64,000 nucleotides of DNA from Pseudarthrobacter oxydans (GCF_030812335.1 NZ_JAUSSN010000007.1:209917-273916); one strand, 5' to 3'; shown: positions 25,013 through 33,230, counted from the first letter of the stretch. Translations and numbers: made by a program. Notes: a model not told the origin generated them from the letters alone.

Positions 25013-25546
25013 CTACTCGGTGTTTCCCACAATTCGGCGTCCGCCTACGGGGTCGTTGAGCTGAACGTGACCGACGAGGGTCACTTTCTGCGCGGTGCAT
25101 GGAATATAGGACGATGCCGAAGACGGCGGGCCGGTGACGGCGATGATGATCTCCGTCGGCGTTTCCTGGAGGTGCACGACAGAGGGCACTGCACAGCTAA
25201 CCTGCCCTGCTGACAGGTAGATGCGGTCTTTCTCGTTGTCGACTCTCACCAGAGTCCATGGAACTGTCTCACCCGTAGCCGGTGAGCTGTCTGTTGGGAG
25301 CCGGTTCGCAAGTGGAGTAATGACATGGACGGACGGGCTTGCCTTAGCCGGTGGAGTAATGGCATGGATGGACGGGCTTGTCTTAGCCGGAGGAGTAACC
25401 GATGCTGGTTGGCTTCCTCCTGGTTGGGGCCCTCCTGCGCTGCATGAAATGAGGCCCAAAAGGGCCACCACGGCAACAAGCGTCGGGGCGGCCCTTCGCG
25501 TAATGGTGGGCTTCGGGCGGGGTTGTATCACTACAGTCCCACTCAT
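25013..25546 (-). CDS. Lipoprotein with internal tandem repeat, in the second sigma operon
   Basis: A 177-residue lipoprotein with an N-terminal basic stretch, a hydrophobic segment and lipobox GLISC. The linker contains two copies of a 13-residue repeat around TPPAKxSPSxHxI, encoded by a 39-bp tandem DNA repeat at 25312-25389, and a third partial unit. The C-terminal domain has a Cys pair (VSCAVPS, YIPCTAQ). It starts 13 bp after the anti-sigma-like gene, so it is probably co-transcribed and controlled by the sigma factor. Function unknown. Confidence 0.65.
   Translation of the reverse strand: MSGTVVIQPRPKPTITRRAAPTLVAVVALLGLISCSAGGPQPGGSQPASVTPPAKTSPSIHAITPPAKASPSVHVITPLANRLPTDSSPATGETVPWTLVRVDNEKDRIYLSAGQVSCAVPSVVHLQETPTEIIIAVTGPPSSASSYIPCTAQKVTLVGHVQLNDPVGGRRIVGNTE
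25312..25389. repeat. 39-bp tandem repeat inside the lipoprotein gene
   Basis: Two units, 25312-25350 and 25351-25389, differ at a few bases and are followed by a partial third. Each encodes 13 residues of the linker, so unit gain or loss would keep the frame. Confidence 0.8.
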
Positions 25547-25559
25547 GTTCTTCAGTGAC

Positions 25560-26189
25560 TCATTTGTTGAGTTCCCGAACCAGGAAGTTCGGGGCCTGCT
25601 GCGTCCAGCCAGGTTCATCTTTAACGGACTCGAGGTTCTTTTTTACGGCTGCGGGGACCATCAGCCACCAGGATTCATTCCCGTCTGCTGTTACCGTCTT
25701 CATCCCGAAGCCTTCGAAGTTTTTCAGCCACACGCACCCTGCACCGTCGCTGGTCCCCGTTTTGGTATCTACCGCGATGTCGCAGATGTAGTCGTTGCCG
25801 GCGGGGGCGGCGTAGATCGTCCGCGTTGCAGTGTGTCCGACCAGCCGTGTCTTCGTGGGGTCGATGTCCCGCCGGGACACAGGATCCACCATCATGTAGC
25901 TGAAGAGTTCCGGGTTCACGGTGGCTGGGATTTTGTCCGTTTCCTTTTGAGGCTCGGACAGGCTGGGGATGATTCGTGACGCGTCTAGGAACCTGTCCGG
26001 GGGTACCGGTGCGGAGGCGGTGATCAGGACCGTGGTGCCGGCCAGAAGGCCCGCACCTGCCAGAGCGCCGGCGCTGATCCACAGCCGGGTGCGACCCCTG
26101 GTCCGTGAGGGTGCGGGTTTCTGGGCGCGTGAGACCAGTTCCGCCCGCAGGGCTTTGCTGAAAGTATCGTCGGGGTGCAACTGATTCAT
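25560..26189 (-). CDS. Single-pass membrane protein, probable anti-sigma factor (module 2)
   Basis: This 209-residue protein is the paralogue of the one at 13246. The N-terminus (DDTFSKALRAELVSR) and the transmembrane helix (ISAGALAGAGLLAGTTVLIT, about 38-57) align, but the external domain differs and contains one Cys pair (YICDIA, GAGCVWL). It overlaps the sigma gene by 4 bp. Probable role: hold the sigma factor at the membrane until an external signal arrives. Confidence 0.65.
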   Translation of the reverse strand: MNQLHPDDTFSKALRAELVSRAQKPAPSRTRGRTRLWISAGALAGAGLLAGTTVLITASAPVPPDRFLDASRIIPSLSEPQKETDKIPATVNPELFSYMMVDPVSRRDIDPTKTRLVGHTATRTIYAAPAGNDYICDIAVDTKTGTSDGAGCVWLKNFEGFGMKTVTADGNESWWLMVPAAVKKNLESVKDEPGWTQQAPNFLVRELNK

Positions 26190-26770
26190 GACCTGTCTCC
26201 TTCTAGAGCCGGGGTGGGCCGCAGCTCCCCGATGATTGCCGTTTTCATGCGTTGACGCGCCCTGTGCATGCGGGACTTGGCCGCCGCCGGTGTCAGGTTT
26301 AGGACGGCAGCAGCTGCTGCGATGGTGTATTCCTCGAACACGACAAGGCTTACGAGTTGCAGGTCCACGGCGTTGAGGGTTCCCAGGGCCCGGGCCGCGT
26401 CCCCATCTATCTGGCCGTCCAAGTGCTGATTCGATGCGGGATCGGAAACGGCTTCATCCCGGGGGAGAGAGTTGAGGAGTCTGCGGTGGCGGAACGCCGT
26501 CCGTCCGCTGTTGCGTGCCACGTTTGTGGTGGTGACGAGCAACCACGGAAGCACAGAGCCCTCGACGAGCCGCACCCTGCTCCGGCGCCTCCATAATTCG
26601 AGGAACGACGTTGCCATGATGTCGTCGGCATCATGGCGGTTCCCGGACAGCCGGTAGGCGTGGCGGAAAACTCTGTCGCGGTGCCGGTCAAACAACACTC
26701 CGAAGGCGTCGCCCTCACCGTTGAGGCTGCGCGTCCATAGCCCGTCGTCATCGGATTCAATGTTCCCCAT
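26186..26770 (-). CDS. ECF-type RNA polymerase sigma factor (module 2)
   Basis: A 194-residue paralogue of the sigma factor at 12629. Region 2 is GDAFGVLFDRHRDRVFRHAY and DADDIMATSFLELWRR; region 4 is IAAAAAVLNLTPAAAKSRMH. ATG 26770 (MGNIESDDD) is supported by its match to the paralogue and by the conserved promoter directly upstream; the frame continues to 26863 but that part would include the promoter. Near-identity in regions 2 and 4 suggests overlapping promoter recognition. Confidence 0.88.
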   Translation of the reverse strand: MGNIESDDDGLWTRSLNGEGDAFGVLFDRHRDRVFRHAYRLSGNRHDADDIMATSFLELWRRRSRVRLVEGSVLPWLLVTTTNVARNSGRTAFRHRRLLNSLPRDEAVSDPASNQHLDGQIDGDAARALGTLNAVDLQLVSLVVFEEYTIAAAAAVLNLTPAAAKSRMHRARQRMKTAIIGELRPTPALEGDRS

Positions 26771-26773
26771 GCC

Positions 26774-26802
26774 CTGTATTGTCCGGGAGCATCCAAAAGG
26801 TT
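26774..26802 (-). promoter_or_regulatory. Putative self-recognised ECF promoter of sigma module 2
   Basis: On the minus strand, AACCTTTT, nine bases, then CGGACAATACAG precede ATG 26770. Both boxes and spacing equal those at 12597, although flanking bases differ, which is what a functional site would show. Confidence 0.6.
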
Positions 26803-26960
26803 TCACTTTGTCGGAGATATTTTGAAAAGAAGCCCTGAGCCGACCCGACGAGGGGTCCGCCAACGAAACCGTGGGAAGGCAATGCAGTGATTGGTTCCGC
26901 TGATTCAGTCGGGGACGGCGACCTCGGCAGCTTCATCGAGCAGAATCACTCATTCCCGTT

Positions 26961-26980
26961 GAAGGATCCCTCTACGGGAC
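26961..26980 (+). repeat. Boundary repeat, copy 9
   Basis: Core GGATCCCTCTACGGGAC, one of the closest matches to the consensus. Confidence 0.6.
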
Positions 26981-27337
26981 TCTATCGATACCACTCGGCG
27001 ATTCAGGACTGACTCCGGATTCGCATTTGAGAGTAGTGCCTGGCTGAAACCAAGAGTGGGCTTCGCCAGCATGTCCATGAACTCTAGTGGCATGTGTTTC
27101 CGCCATTTCCTGTTTCCGACGATCGTGGCTCGGACTGACTTCTTTCGGCGGGGTGAAGCGTGCCATATATACATAGCTGGCGACCCCTCCTACCTCTGCA
27201 CACCGTTGCCTGCGACCGAACTGCCCATCCGAAGTTGGTGAAAGGGTGGCGTGGACCCGCGGATAGCTGTGGCTACGGTTTACTGTCCGGGTTTTCCACA
27301 TCAGCTTGGGACAACCGGTTAAGCCCGCTCGGCCAGA

Positions 27338-28591
27338 TCACTTGCTTTGGCCTGCATCGGCGTGCCCGCTCCAGATACCTGCGCTGTGGTGATCCGCGGG
27401 GTGTTCCTCTGACCCGCTGGCGCGGTCGCGAAGGGACGCCATTCGCCGGCGCTGCGTGGCCACGATGAGCAGGGCGATGACGAGAGCTGCCGCTCCGGCC
27501 GTTCCAGCGATTCCGGCCGGGGAGCTCCACGGGGTTGTCGCCGCGTCGCCCGGTCGGTTCGGGTCGGATACCGGTGCTGAGGCTGGGGCTAGGGCGGGGG
27601 CCGAAGTCGCAACTGCAGCGGCAGTGGCGTAGCGGGCCACGGAACCGTTTCCCAAGCCGCTGCCCGGGGTCGTGACGATGATGGTCCCGTCCGGAGCTAC
27701 CGCGAGGTGACCGGGGTTGCTCCCCGTCGGGATGGAGGGGCCGGTCGCTGTGGCCCCGGGCGGTATTACGGACAGGGCGGGACGTAGGGCGCTGGCGACG
27801 TAGAGGGTCCCGTCCGGCCCGACGGCGGCCTCCGTGGGTCCGCCCGGGACATAGATGCGGTAGGCCACGGTGTCGGCGCCTGGTTTGATGACGGCGACGT
27901 GATTGGAACTGATGTTGGTGACATAAATCGTCCCGTCCGGGCCGGCGGCGATCCCGTGGGGGTTCTCTGTCCTCCCGGGCGTGGAGCTGACCTGGATGGT
28001 CCGCGAGACGGTATTCGCCCCGGCCGGGATCACCGAGACCGTCCCGCCGTACTGGTTCGTCACGAACGCGGTGCCGTCCTTCGTGACCGCCACTTCCACC
28101 GGGCCGGCCCCGACCGTGACAATGCGGTCCACCGCCGATCCATTGGGTGCGATGACCGACACAGTGCCCTCGGCAGGGTTCGGAACGAAGACCGTCCCGT
28201 CGGGTCCGGCGGCAATCAGATGGTTCCCATCCGACACCGGAATGCTCCATACGACACCCGCCGCGCCGGCCGGGATGACACCCACCACTGCCTCACCCAA
28301 GGCACTGTCCTGCTGTGCCACGTACAACGTGCCGTCCGGGGCCAACGCGATCCCGGAGACATTGATACCCGTACTGAGCGTGCGCGAAGGCCGGGACGCT
28401 CCCGGCGGTATCACCCGAATCCCGCCGGTGCCGTAGTCGCCCACGTACGCCGTGCCGTCACTGCCAACCACTACCCCGAGGGGTGTCCCGCCGACGTCGA
28501 GAATCTCGGCAGGAGCCCCCACGGCCGGTGCCGCCCCCAGGACAAGGATCGCCGTCACCGCTGCGGCAGTCCTCAGACTTTGATGCTTCAC
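27338..28591 (-). CDS. Secreted or membrane-anchored beta-propeller (NHL/YVTN-repeat) protein
   Basis: The 417-residue product has a signal peptide (TAAAVTAILVLGAAPAVGA) and at least seven blade repeats built on GPDGT-hydrophobic-YV (GSDGTAYVGDYG, APDGTLYVAQQ, GPDGTVFVPN, TKDGTAFVTNQYG, GPDGTIYVTNISS, GPDGTLYVASA, APDGTIIVTT). A Pro/Ala linker follows, then a C-terminal transmembrane helix (GTAGAAALVIALLIVATQRR) and a basic tail. It is likely a surface-exposed six- or seven-bladed propeller that binds a ligand or protein. No enzyme motif is seen. Confidence 0.8.
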   Translation of the reverse strand: MKHQSLRTAAAVTAILVLGAAPAVGAPAEILDVGGTPLGVVVGSDGTAYVGDYGTGGIRVIPPGASRPSRTLSTGINVSGIALAPDGTLYVAQQDSALGEAVVGVIPAGAAGVVWSIPVSDGNHLIAAGPDGTVFVPNPAEGTVSVIAPNGSAVDRIVTVGAGPVEVAVTKDGTAFVTNQYGGTVSVIPAGANTVSRTIQVSSTPGRTENPHGIAAGPDGTIYVTNISSNHVAVIKPGADTVAYRIYVPGGPTEAAVGPDGTLYVASALRPALSVIPPGATATGPSIPTGSNPGHLAVAPDGTIIVTTPGSGLGNGSVARYATAAAVATSAPALAPASAPVSDPNRPGDAATTPWSSPAGIAGTAGAAALVIALLIVATQRRRMASLRDRASGSEEHPADHHSAGIWSGHADAGQSK

Positions 28592-28728
28592 GCTTTTCTA
28601 CCCCCAATAGACGTGGCACCACACAGCGCCACAATGTCATTGCATGGAGCTTAGTCCAGCCACTGGCGACTTTCGGCCCTACGGAATCCAGACAGCATGT
28701 CCGTCGGTGTGCGGAAACAGCGCCCGCT

Positions 28729-28748
28729 CAGGGATCCTTCACCGGGCG
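28729..28748 (+). repeat. Boundary repeat, copy 10
   Basis: Core GGATCCTTCACCGGGC, 40 bp past the stop of the NUDIX gene and upstream of the beta-propeller gene. Confidence 0.6.
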
Positions 28749-28787
28749 GGGTCTGAACGCGACCCGTTCCTACATGTGGCAGCGGGA

Positions 28788-29255
28788 TCACTCGGAGTTT
28801 CGCGCGGGAAATCCGAAGGAGATGATCCCTGGCATTCCTGACCTAAGTGACTCAAATACGTGGAGTTCATGTGGAACCACTGGTGTCGGCAGGTCATCGA
28901 GGTGGAACCATCTGAGATCGGAAGCCTTGTCTGGCTCCATAAGGTGTGGCTCGGACGGCCAGGCTGTGCACTGGTAAAAGAAGTCCACTCTCCCCGTATG
29001 CGTTTCGTCCTGCTTCCGGTGCATGACGACCAATGGCAAGAGCTCACTCGCCTTGATTGCGACGCCAAGCTCTTCTTGGACTTCACGGGAGGCTGCCTCA
29101 TGAGCAGACTCATGGGCTTCAACGTGTCCGGCGGCCGCTGTGGCCCAAAACCCATCAAGGTATCCAGTTCCCTGACGCAGCTGCAGAAGTACAAAGTCGT
29201 GGCGCCTGAAGATGACATAACTGACTGGCGTTAGCTGGTGTCGGCAATCGTTCAC
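28788..29255 (-). CDS. NUDIX hydrolase
   Basis: A 155-residue NUDIX enzyme. The box reads GHVEAHESAHEAASREVQEELGV, with the first Gly replaced by Ala in the AAAGHVEA context. Other features (VLLQLRQGTGYLDGFWATAA, LRWFHLDDLP) are typical of the family. The GTG start at 29255 overlaps the stop of the kinase gene as GTGA, so the two are coupled. It may act on a nucleotide or sugar-nucleotide; substrate unknown. Confidence 0.82.
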   Translation of the reverse strand: MNDCRHQLTPVSYVIFRRHDFVLLQLRQGTGYLDGFWATAAAGHVEAHESAHEAASREVQEELGVAIKASELLPLVVMHRKQDETHTGRVDFFYQCTAWPSEPHLMEPDKASDLRWFHLDDLPTPVVPHELHVFESLRSGMPGIISFGFPARNSE

Positions 29256-29719
29256 CGGGCATCAGACGCGATCGGCCGACCGATGACGAGACGTTCAACC
29301 TCATCCGCAAGTTTTGCGACCGGTCGACGCCCATCGAGTTCGAGCGTTGCGCCGTTTCGGAGCAGTGGTTCGACTTCGAGAACATGCTGGCGGATCGCGG
29401 ACTGGTCATCCTCTGACCTGCCATATGGATTGTTCGTACGAGCCGAGACCCGATCAATCAGGACTTCCACCGGTGCGCTCAAGAGAATAACAGCAGCGAA
29501 ACGGTCGTAGAAATGTCTTTGATTCTCTACGGTTCCCGAGACAACCAGCGACGAATCGGACGCGAGAAGTGCCGACATGCGTGGCTCATCCCAAGTGTCG
29601 TCCGGGAGCACCCAGCCGTCGTAGTCGGTGTCGATAGTTCGGTGGCCTCGCCGGGACAACTCTTGCAGCACGGTCGTTTTTCCTGCCCCTGACATGCCGG
29701 TGATTAGAACTCGAGCCAT
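29252..29719 (-). CDS. P-loop kinase (AAA family / shikimate-kinase-like)
   Basis: A 155-residue small-molecule kinase fold: Walker A GMSGAGKTTV at residues 7-16, then DTDYDGWVLPDD and a lid-like stretch DRVSARTNNPYGRSEDDQ. ATG 29719 (MARVLITG) is the natural start; the open frame extends to 29827 without coding character. It lies between a uridine-kinase-like gene and a NUDIX gene in one minus-strand run, which suggests a small phosphotransfer module. Substrate unknown. Confidence 0.78.
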   Translation of the reverse strand: MARVLITGMSGAGKTTVLQELSRRGHRTIDTDYDGWVLPDDTWDEPRMSALLASDSSLVVSGTVENQRHFYDRFAAVILLSAPVEVLIDRVSARTNNPYGRSEDDQSAIRQHVLEVEPLLRNGATLELDGRRPVAKLADEVERLVIGRPIASDAR

Positions 29720-29823
29720 GGCAGCCAGCCTATTCGGTTCGTAGCAGGTGTGACTGTATAACCCCGATTGGCGGTTAAGTCGCAGCCTGAAATGGCGGTT
29801 TTGTCGTTCCGTTCGAGGAACTC

Positions 29824-30483
29824 TCACCGGACAGTTGAAACCATGTCGGGACGGATGACTTTCGGTTTGGTGAAATCCGAGTTATCCACGACGAACGTGG
29901 CGCGTTCCCAGGGTCGTGCAGCGTCGAAGTAGAGGCGCTGTCCGCCGACGTACCGGCGCATCGTTGGGTGCTCCGGGTTGGGGTTGCTCCCGTTTCGATC
30001 TGCCATTCGTGCCGCGGTTTCGGTGAATGGAACGTCCAGGAATATCGAAGCATCCCAGTAGGGGGCGAGTTCATCGCGGTGCAGGAATAAACCTTCGACT
30101 ACGACCAGTGCATCTGATGGGGCGTGAACGACTTCCACTTGTGCCATTCGGTCGGTCACTGGGTCATAGGAAACCGGCGAGTACCAGCCGTCCCCCTTTG
30201 GGCCGAGTGGCGCGAGCAGCTGCTGCTGCAGGGCCTTGTAGTTGTAGGTATCCTCCCAGAACCCTTCGGGTGAAGCACGCCCCTTGGCATGCCTGACAGG
30301 CGAGGGGTTCAGAAAGTCGTCGGCGTGGATGACGATCACGGGTCGATTCTGGATCTCGGATGCCAGCCTTGCGGCGAAGGATGTCTTGCCACTGCCATCC
30401 ACGCCGTCGATTGCCACGAACCGGGGCCCGGAACCGACGGCGTTGAGAATGTCGGTTGCCAGTGATCGCATGAACTTCTTCAT
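29824..30483 (-). CDS. Uridine kinase-like P-loop kinase
   Basis: A 219-residue kinase with Walker A GVDGSGKTSFAARLA, a substrate segment VIVIHADDFLNPS, and VEGLFLHRDEL followed by IFLDVPFTETAARMADR, the order seen in uridine/phosphoribulokinase-type proteins. ATG 30483 (MKKFMRS) is preferred over an upstream GTG. Probable role is phosphorylation of a nucleoside or related compound, by family similarity only. Confidence 0.8.
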   Translation of the reverse strand: MKKFMRSLATDILNAVGSGPRFVAIDGVDGSGKTSFAARLASEIQNRPVIVIHADDFLNPSPVRHAKGRASPEGFWEDTYNYKALQQQLLAPLGPKGDGWYSPVSYDPVTDRMAQVEVVHAPSDALVVVEGLFLHRDELAPYWDASIFLDVPFTETAARMADRNGSNPNPEHPTMRRYVGGQRLYFDAARPWERATFVVDNSDFTKPKVIRPDMVSTVR

Positions 30484-30521
30484 ATCGCCATGCTCCCAGA
30501 AGCGGCCCCTAACCAGCGTCC

Positions 30522-30545
30522 GCAAGGGGATCGGCTAACGGGCGG
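30522..30545 (-). repeat. Boundary repeat, copy 11 (reverse orientation)
   Basis: On the minus strand the core is GATCCCCTTGCGGACG, preceded by GCCCGTTAGCC. It lies between two divergent kinase genes and shares GTTAGCCG with copy 16 and CCGATCCCCT with copy 13. Confidence 0.5.
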
Positions 30546-30583
30546 GCCGGGAAGGAAAACTGTTTGCCACTAGAGTTCGGTCC

Positions 30584-31108
30584 ATGATTGTTTGGCTCAA
30601 CGGCACCCACGGGGCGGGAAAGACGACGACGAGCACGCTCGTGCAGCAATTGCTGCCTGACGCGCGCGTCTTCGATGCTGAGAAGGTCGGTGAGATGCTC
30701 ATGGACATCAAGCCGGGACTTCCTGAGACCGACAACTTCCAGCACTGGGAGCCGTGGCGAAGGCTTGTTGTCGAAACCGCTCGGCGCGTGCTTGAGTACA
30801 CCGGAGGCACACTCGTGATGCCGATGACTGTCTTGGTCGAGAGCTATTGGCGCGAGATCAGCGATGGTCTCACCGAGCACGGCATACCGATCCAGCACTT
30901 CGTGCTCCACGCCGACCAAGCCACGCTCCGCGACCGTATACAGAACGACACAGACCTCGGCCCCTCGACATTCCGCTTCGCGTACTTGGAGCCATACGCC
31001 GAGGCAGCTCATACCTGGTTGCACAATGAAGCCGAGGTCATCGACACCACACACATCACAGCGGACCAAGCCGCGCAGCAGATCGCGGATGCGGTGCTTG
31101 ATCGCTGA
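30584..31108 (+). CDS. P-loop kinase resembling tunicamycin-resistance protein TmrB
   Basis: A 174-residue AAA/P-loop protein with Walker A NGTHGAGKTTTSTLV. The order of features (VFDAEKVGEML, then NFQHWEPWRRLV, TLVMPMTVLVESYW and HFVLHADQATLRDRI) follows TmrB of Bacillus, a membrane-associated nucleotide-binding protein that confers tunicamycin resistance. It may protect against a nucleoside antibiotic by modifying it. Resistance is a family inference; residues specific to TmrB activity are not established. Confidence 0.75.
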   Translation: MIVWLNGTHGAGKTTTSTLVQQLLPDARVFDAEKVGEMLMDIKPGLPETDNFQHWEPWRRLVVETARRVLEYTGGTLVMPMTVLVESYWREISDGLTEHGIPIQHFVLHADQATLRDRIQNDTDLGPSTFRFAYLEPYAEAAHTWLHNEAEVIDTTHITADQAAQQIADAVLDR

Positions 31109-31142
31109 GAACGCGGAACGTCCGGCATGCTTGTGTCCGCTG

Positions 31143-31161
31143 AGAGATCCTTTACCGGGCA
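31143..31161 (+). repeat. Boundary repeat, copy 12
   Basis: Core AGATCCTTTACCGGGCA, 35 bp past the stop of the TmrB-like gene. Confidence 0.6.
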
Positions 31162-31253
31162 CCCCACTGGGCCCCGTTGACTGGGTGGGGTCGGCACGGC
31201 AGGCTGTGATGACATCCAGGGCAAGGGGGAGCACGGTGAAGTACCCGTCGTAA

Positions 31254-31787
31254 GTGGTGGCCGTGGTGGCTGTGCTCGGGTCGGCCCTTGGCGGGTGCCA
31301 GCCGGCCGCCGGGCCGCCAACGGTGGGGTTGTCCGCATCAGTGCCTGGCCCGTCGTCGTCCGAGCTCGCGGCCATCATCCAAACTGCCGTCGAGGATCGA
31401 AACGGCACAGTCCTCGACACTCCCCCCGCCGCGCGCCTTGCCGAGGGGCAGATGACGGCGGCCTACCGGTCCAAGCGCGCGCGGGACCTCGCAGTGGTGG
31501 CTCGTTCGAAGGTGGGATTCAAGTCTATGGGCTTCTGGTATACGTCCTTTTCGACGAAGTTAACGGTGGAGTCGGTCGAGGTGACCGGTTCGGAGGCAAG
31601 CGTCCCGTTCAAGGAATTGACCGAGGAACACCAGTCCTCGACGACGAATGGGCCGAGCAGCGTCCCATCGGGCTACTCGCCTCCGCAGATCGCGACATTC
31701 CGGGCATCTGGGGACGGTTGGCAGCTAGACAGCATCGCCCCTGCCGTGCACGGGGGCGGCCTGCCGATGTCCGTCGTCGACGGATGA
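31254..31787 (+). CDS. Lipoprotein of unknown function with an in-frame stop in its likely signal peptide
   Basis: From GTG 31254 the 177-residue product begins VVAVVAVLGSALGGC, a hydrophobic core and lipobox without the basic n-region. Fifteen bases of signal-peptide start lie upstream in the same frame: AAGGGGGAG, then GTG 31236 and codons for KYPS, interrupted by TAA at 31251. So the gene is either broken by one nonsense mutation, started inefficiently at 31254, or affected by a sequencing error. The mature domain (AAIIQTAVEDRNGTVLD, FWYTSFSTKLTVESVEV) is not recognised. Confidence 0.55.
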   Translation: MVAVVAVLGSALGGCQPAAGPPTVGLSASVPGPSSSELAAIIQTAVEDRNGTVLDTPPAARLAEGQMTAAYRSKRARDLAVVARSKVGFKSMGFWYTSFSTKLTVESVEVTGSEASVPFKELTEEHQSSTTNGPSSVPSGYSPPQIATFRASGDGWQLDSIAPAVHGGGLPMSVVDG

Positions 31788-31881
31788 GAACTGCCCGCAG
31801 GCTGAACCTTGAATGGGACGTTCGCGCGACACTAAGCCACATCCGGCCGTAAACACGAGGGCAGGTGATTGGCTGGGCTGC

Positions 31882-32262
31882 ATGGAAGAGAAGTTTGTGC
31901 GCTATGAGGCAAGCATGCCCAACGGCCGCGGATTCCACCCAGGCGTCTTCGCTCTCGCCAACGGCTTGGCCAAGGACGGGAGACTTAGCGCCGAGGACTG
32001 GGCATCCTGGCGTAGCGCGAACGATCACTACGACGCCGCATACGCGGACCCCTCGACGGTGGACAGATCCGTCTACGACCGTGCAATCAACCCGGCAGCC
32101 CAGTCCTGGTTCAAGCGTACGGCTGCGCATCTGGTGACTGGAGTGGAGTTCTACACGGATCTTCTACATCGCTATGGCGTCGGCTGGCGGGTGCTCTATT
32201 CGAATGATCCAGGAAAGGTCCTCTACGAAGACGACGTCCAGATCGTTGTCGCACCTCATTAG
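31882..32262 (+). CDS. Hypothetical protein, second copy of the 23199 orphan family
   Basis: Unrecognised, 126 residues from ATG 31882 (MEEKFVRYEA). It aligns with the product of 23199-23675 across most of its length, best at SWFKRTAAHL and SNDPGKVLYEDD. The shared core suggests a small alpha/beta protein ending in a beta hairpin. It is a single-gene unit, with reversed boundary repeat 13 about 90 bp downstream. Confidence 0.62.
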   Translation: MEEKFVRYEASMPNGRGFHPGVFALANGLAKDGRLSAEDWASWRSANDHYDAAYADPSTVDRSVYDRAINPAAQSWFKRTAAHLVTGVEFYTDLLHRYGVGWRVLYSNDPGKVLYEDDVQIVVAPH

Positions 32263-32350
32263 GGTGTGACGACCCACTGGGCTGCTGGCAGCGCGAAAGA
32301 CTGGCACCATTCAGGGGTCACGTTGAGGGAAACCCTCTGTGGCACGGCCA

Positions 32351-32371
32351 CTAGGGGATCGGCTGTGGGAC
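32351..32371 (-). repeat. Boundary repeat, copy 13 (reverse orientation)
   Basis: On the minus strand the core is CGATCCCCTAGTGGCC. It lies between two convergent genes. Confidence 0.5.
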
Positions 32372-32494
32372 AGGCGGCAGGTGCTAGGGCAAGTCACGCG
32401 GGCCGCGAGGTTTTCCCAACCCGAGGTAACTTTCAACGATGAAGTCTTGAAGATCGCTCAGCACGAAGCAATCAAGGGCGTCGACCGATTTGAG

Positions 32495-32944
32495 CTAGAG
32501 AGCCCGCGTGGGCATGGATTCCGTGTAGGCCTCCGGGACCTTCCTCTTCGCGCCAGAGATGCGCAGCGGGTTCGGGGTGCCTCGTTTCCTACGCAGCCTC
32601 TGGGCTCGGTAGTCCGCTGTCGTGAACCAGAGGCAGGCGGCGACGCCGGGGAGGAACACTCCGACGGCGATGAGTCCGCGCCAATACGGTTCTCCCCCGC
32701 TCAGGGTGGGTTCCACCACGACGGCGACGCCGAGGGCGACACCACCCACCATGAACGCGAGCTGGAAGAGGTTCACCCACCAATGTTTGGGCCCATTGGG
32801 TGGCCCTCCGAGTTCGTGCTTCAGGTAACTGTGGAGCATTCCGTCCTCGGTCAGATAGAGAACGCGCGCTTCACCTCGGGCCAGAGCCTCCTTGTGTTCG
32901 GCATGTATAACCTCGTCATGCGCTTGGTGCGGGCTAGTCGTCAT
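32495..32944 (-). CDS. Membrane protein of unknown function
   Basis: The 149-residue product has a charged N-terminal domain (HQAHDEVIHAEHKEALARGE, LTEDGMLHSYLKHELG), two transmembrane helices (LFQLAFMVGGVALGVAVVV and GLIAVGVFLPGVAACLWF) and a basic C-terminus. ATG 32944 is chosen because GGAGGAACGC precedes it. No family recognised. Confidence 0.6.
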   Translation of the reverse strand: MTTSPHQAHDEVIHAEHKEALARGEARVLYLTEDGMLHSYLKHELGGPPNGPKHWWVNLFQLAFMVGGVALGVAVVVEPTLSGGEPYWRGLIAVGVFLPGVAACLWFTTADYRAQRLRRKRGTPNPLRISGAKRKVPEAYTESMPTRAL

Positions 32945-33046
32945 GCGTTCCTCCTGGTTCTCATCCCTGACAATACGATCACAGGACTGCAAAAAAATGG
33001 CCATAAGGGGCCGTATGGGCGGCAACCCCGCACACGTCGAAAACGA

Positions 33047-33192
33047 CTATGACGGCTGCATCCGATCATCCGGAGTAAGTCGGAGCGCACCGTCCGATGT
33101 TCGATTTCTCGCAGCGGTGTCGTCTTTCCGCCGCCGGGTGGCCAGACCATCAGATGCAATGTCGGCGTTCCAGTCACGGCATCCTTTTCCAT
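33047..33192 (-). pseudogene. P-loop ATPase/kinase N-terminal fragment, frameshifted
   Basis: The frame reads TPTLHLMVWPPGGGKTT, close to the Walker A start of a common family of predicted kinases, then shifts. The expected next motif, GALRLTPDD, is found in another frame at about 33080. No C-terminal part is present. It is a decayed fragment abutting the membrane-protein gene. Confidence 0.6.
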
Positions 33193-33230
33193 AGCCAGAA
33201 GTCCATTGGTCGCACTCAGCATCGCCCGAA

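Larger units (their letters stand above)
26771..27337. other. 567-bp gap with one boundary repeat
   Basis: Apart from the sigma promoter at its left end and boundary repeat 9 at 26964, this stretch has only short overlapping frames without family features. It is downstream of the beta-propeller gene. Confidence 0.5.

Noticed and set aside
26950..27174. 74-residue minus-strand frame as a gene
   Set aside because: No ribosome site, no family features, and a composition unlike neighbouring proteins.
29247..29834. TCACCGGGC and TCACCGGAC at 29251 and 29823 as boundary repeats
   Set aside because: Both overlap a GTGA stop/start junction of coupled genes, which explains the shared bases without a recombination site.
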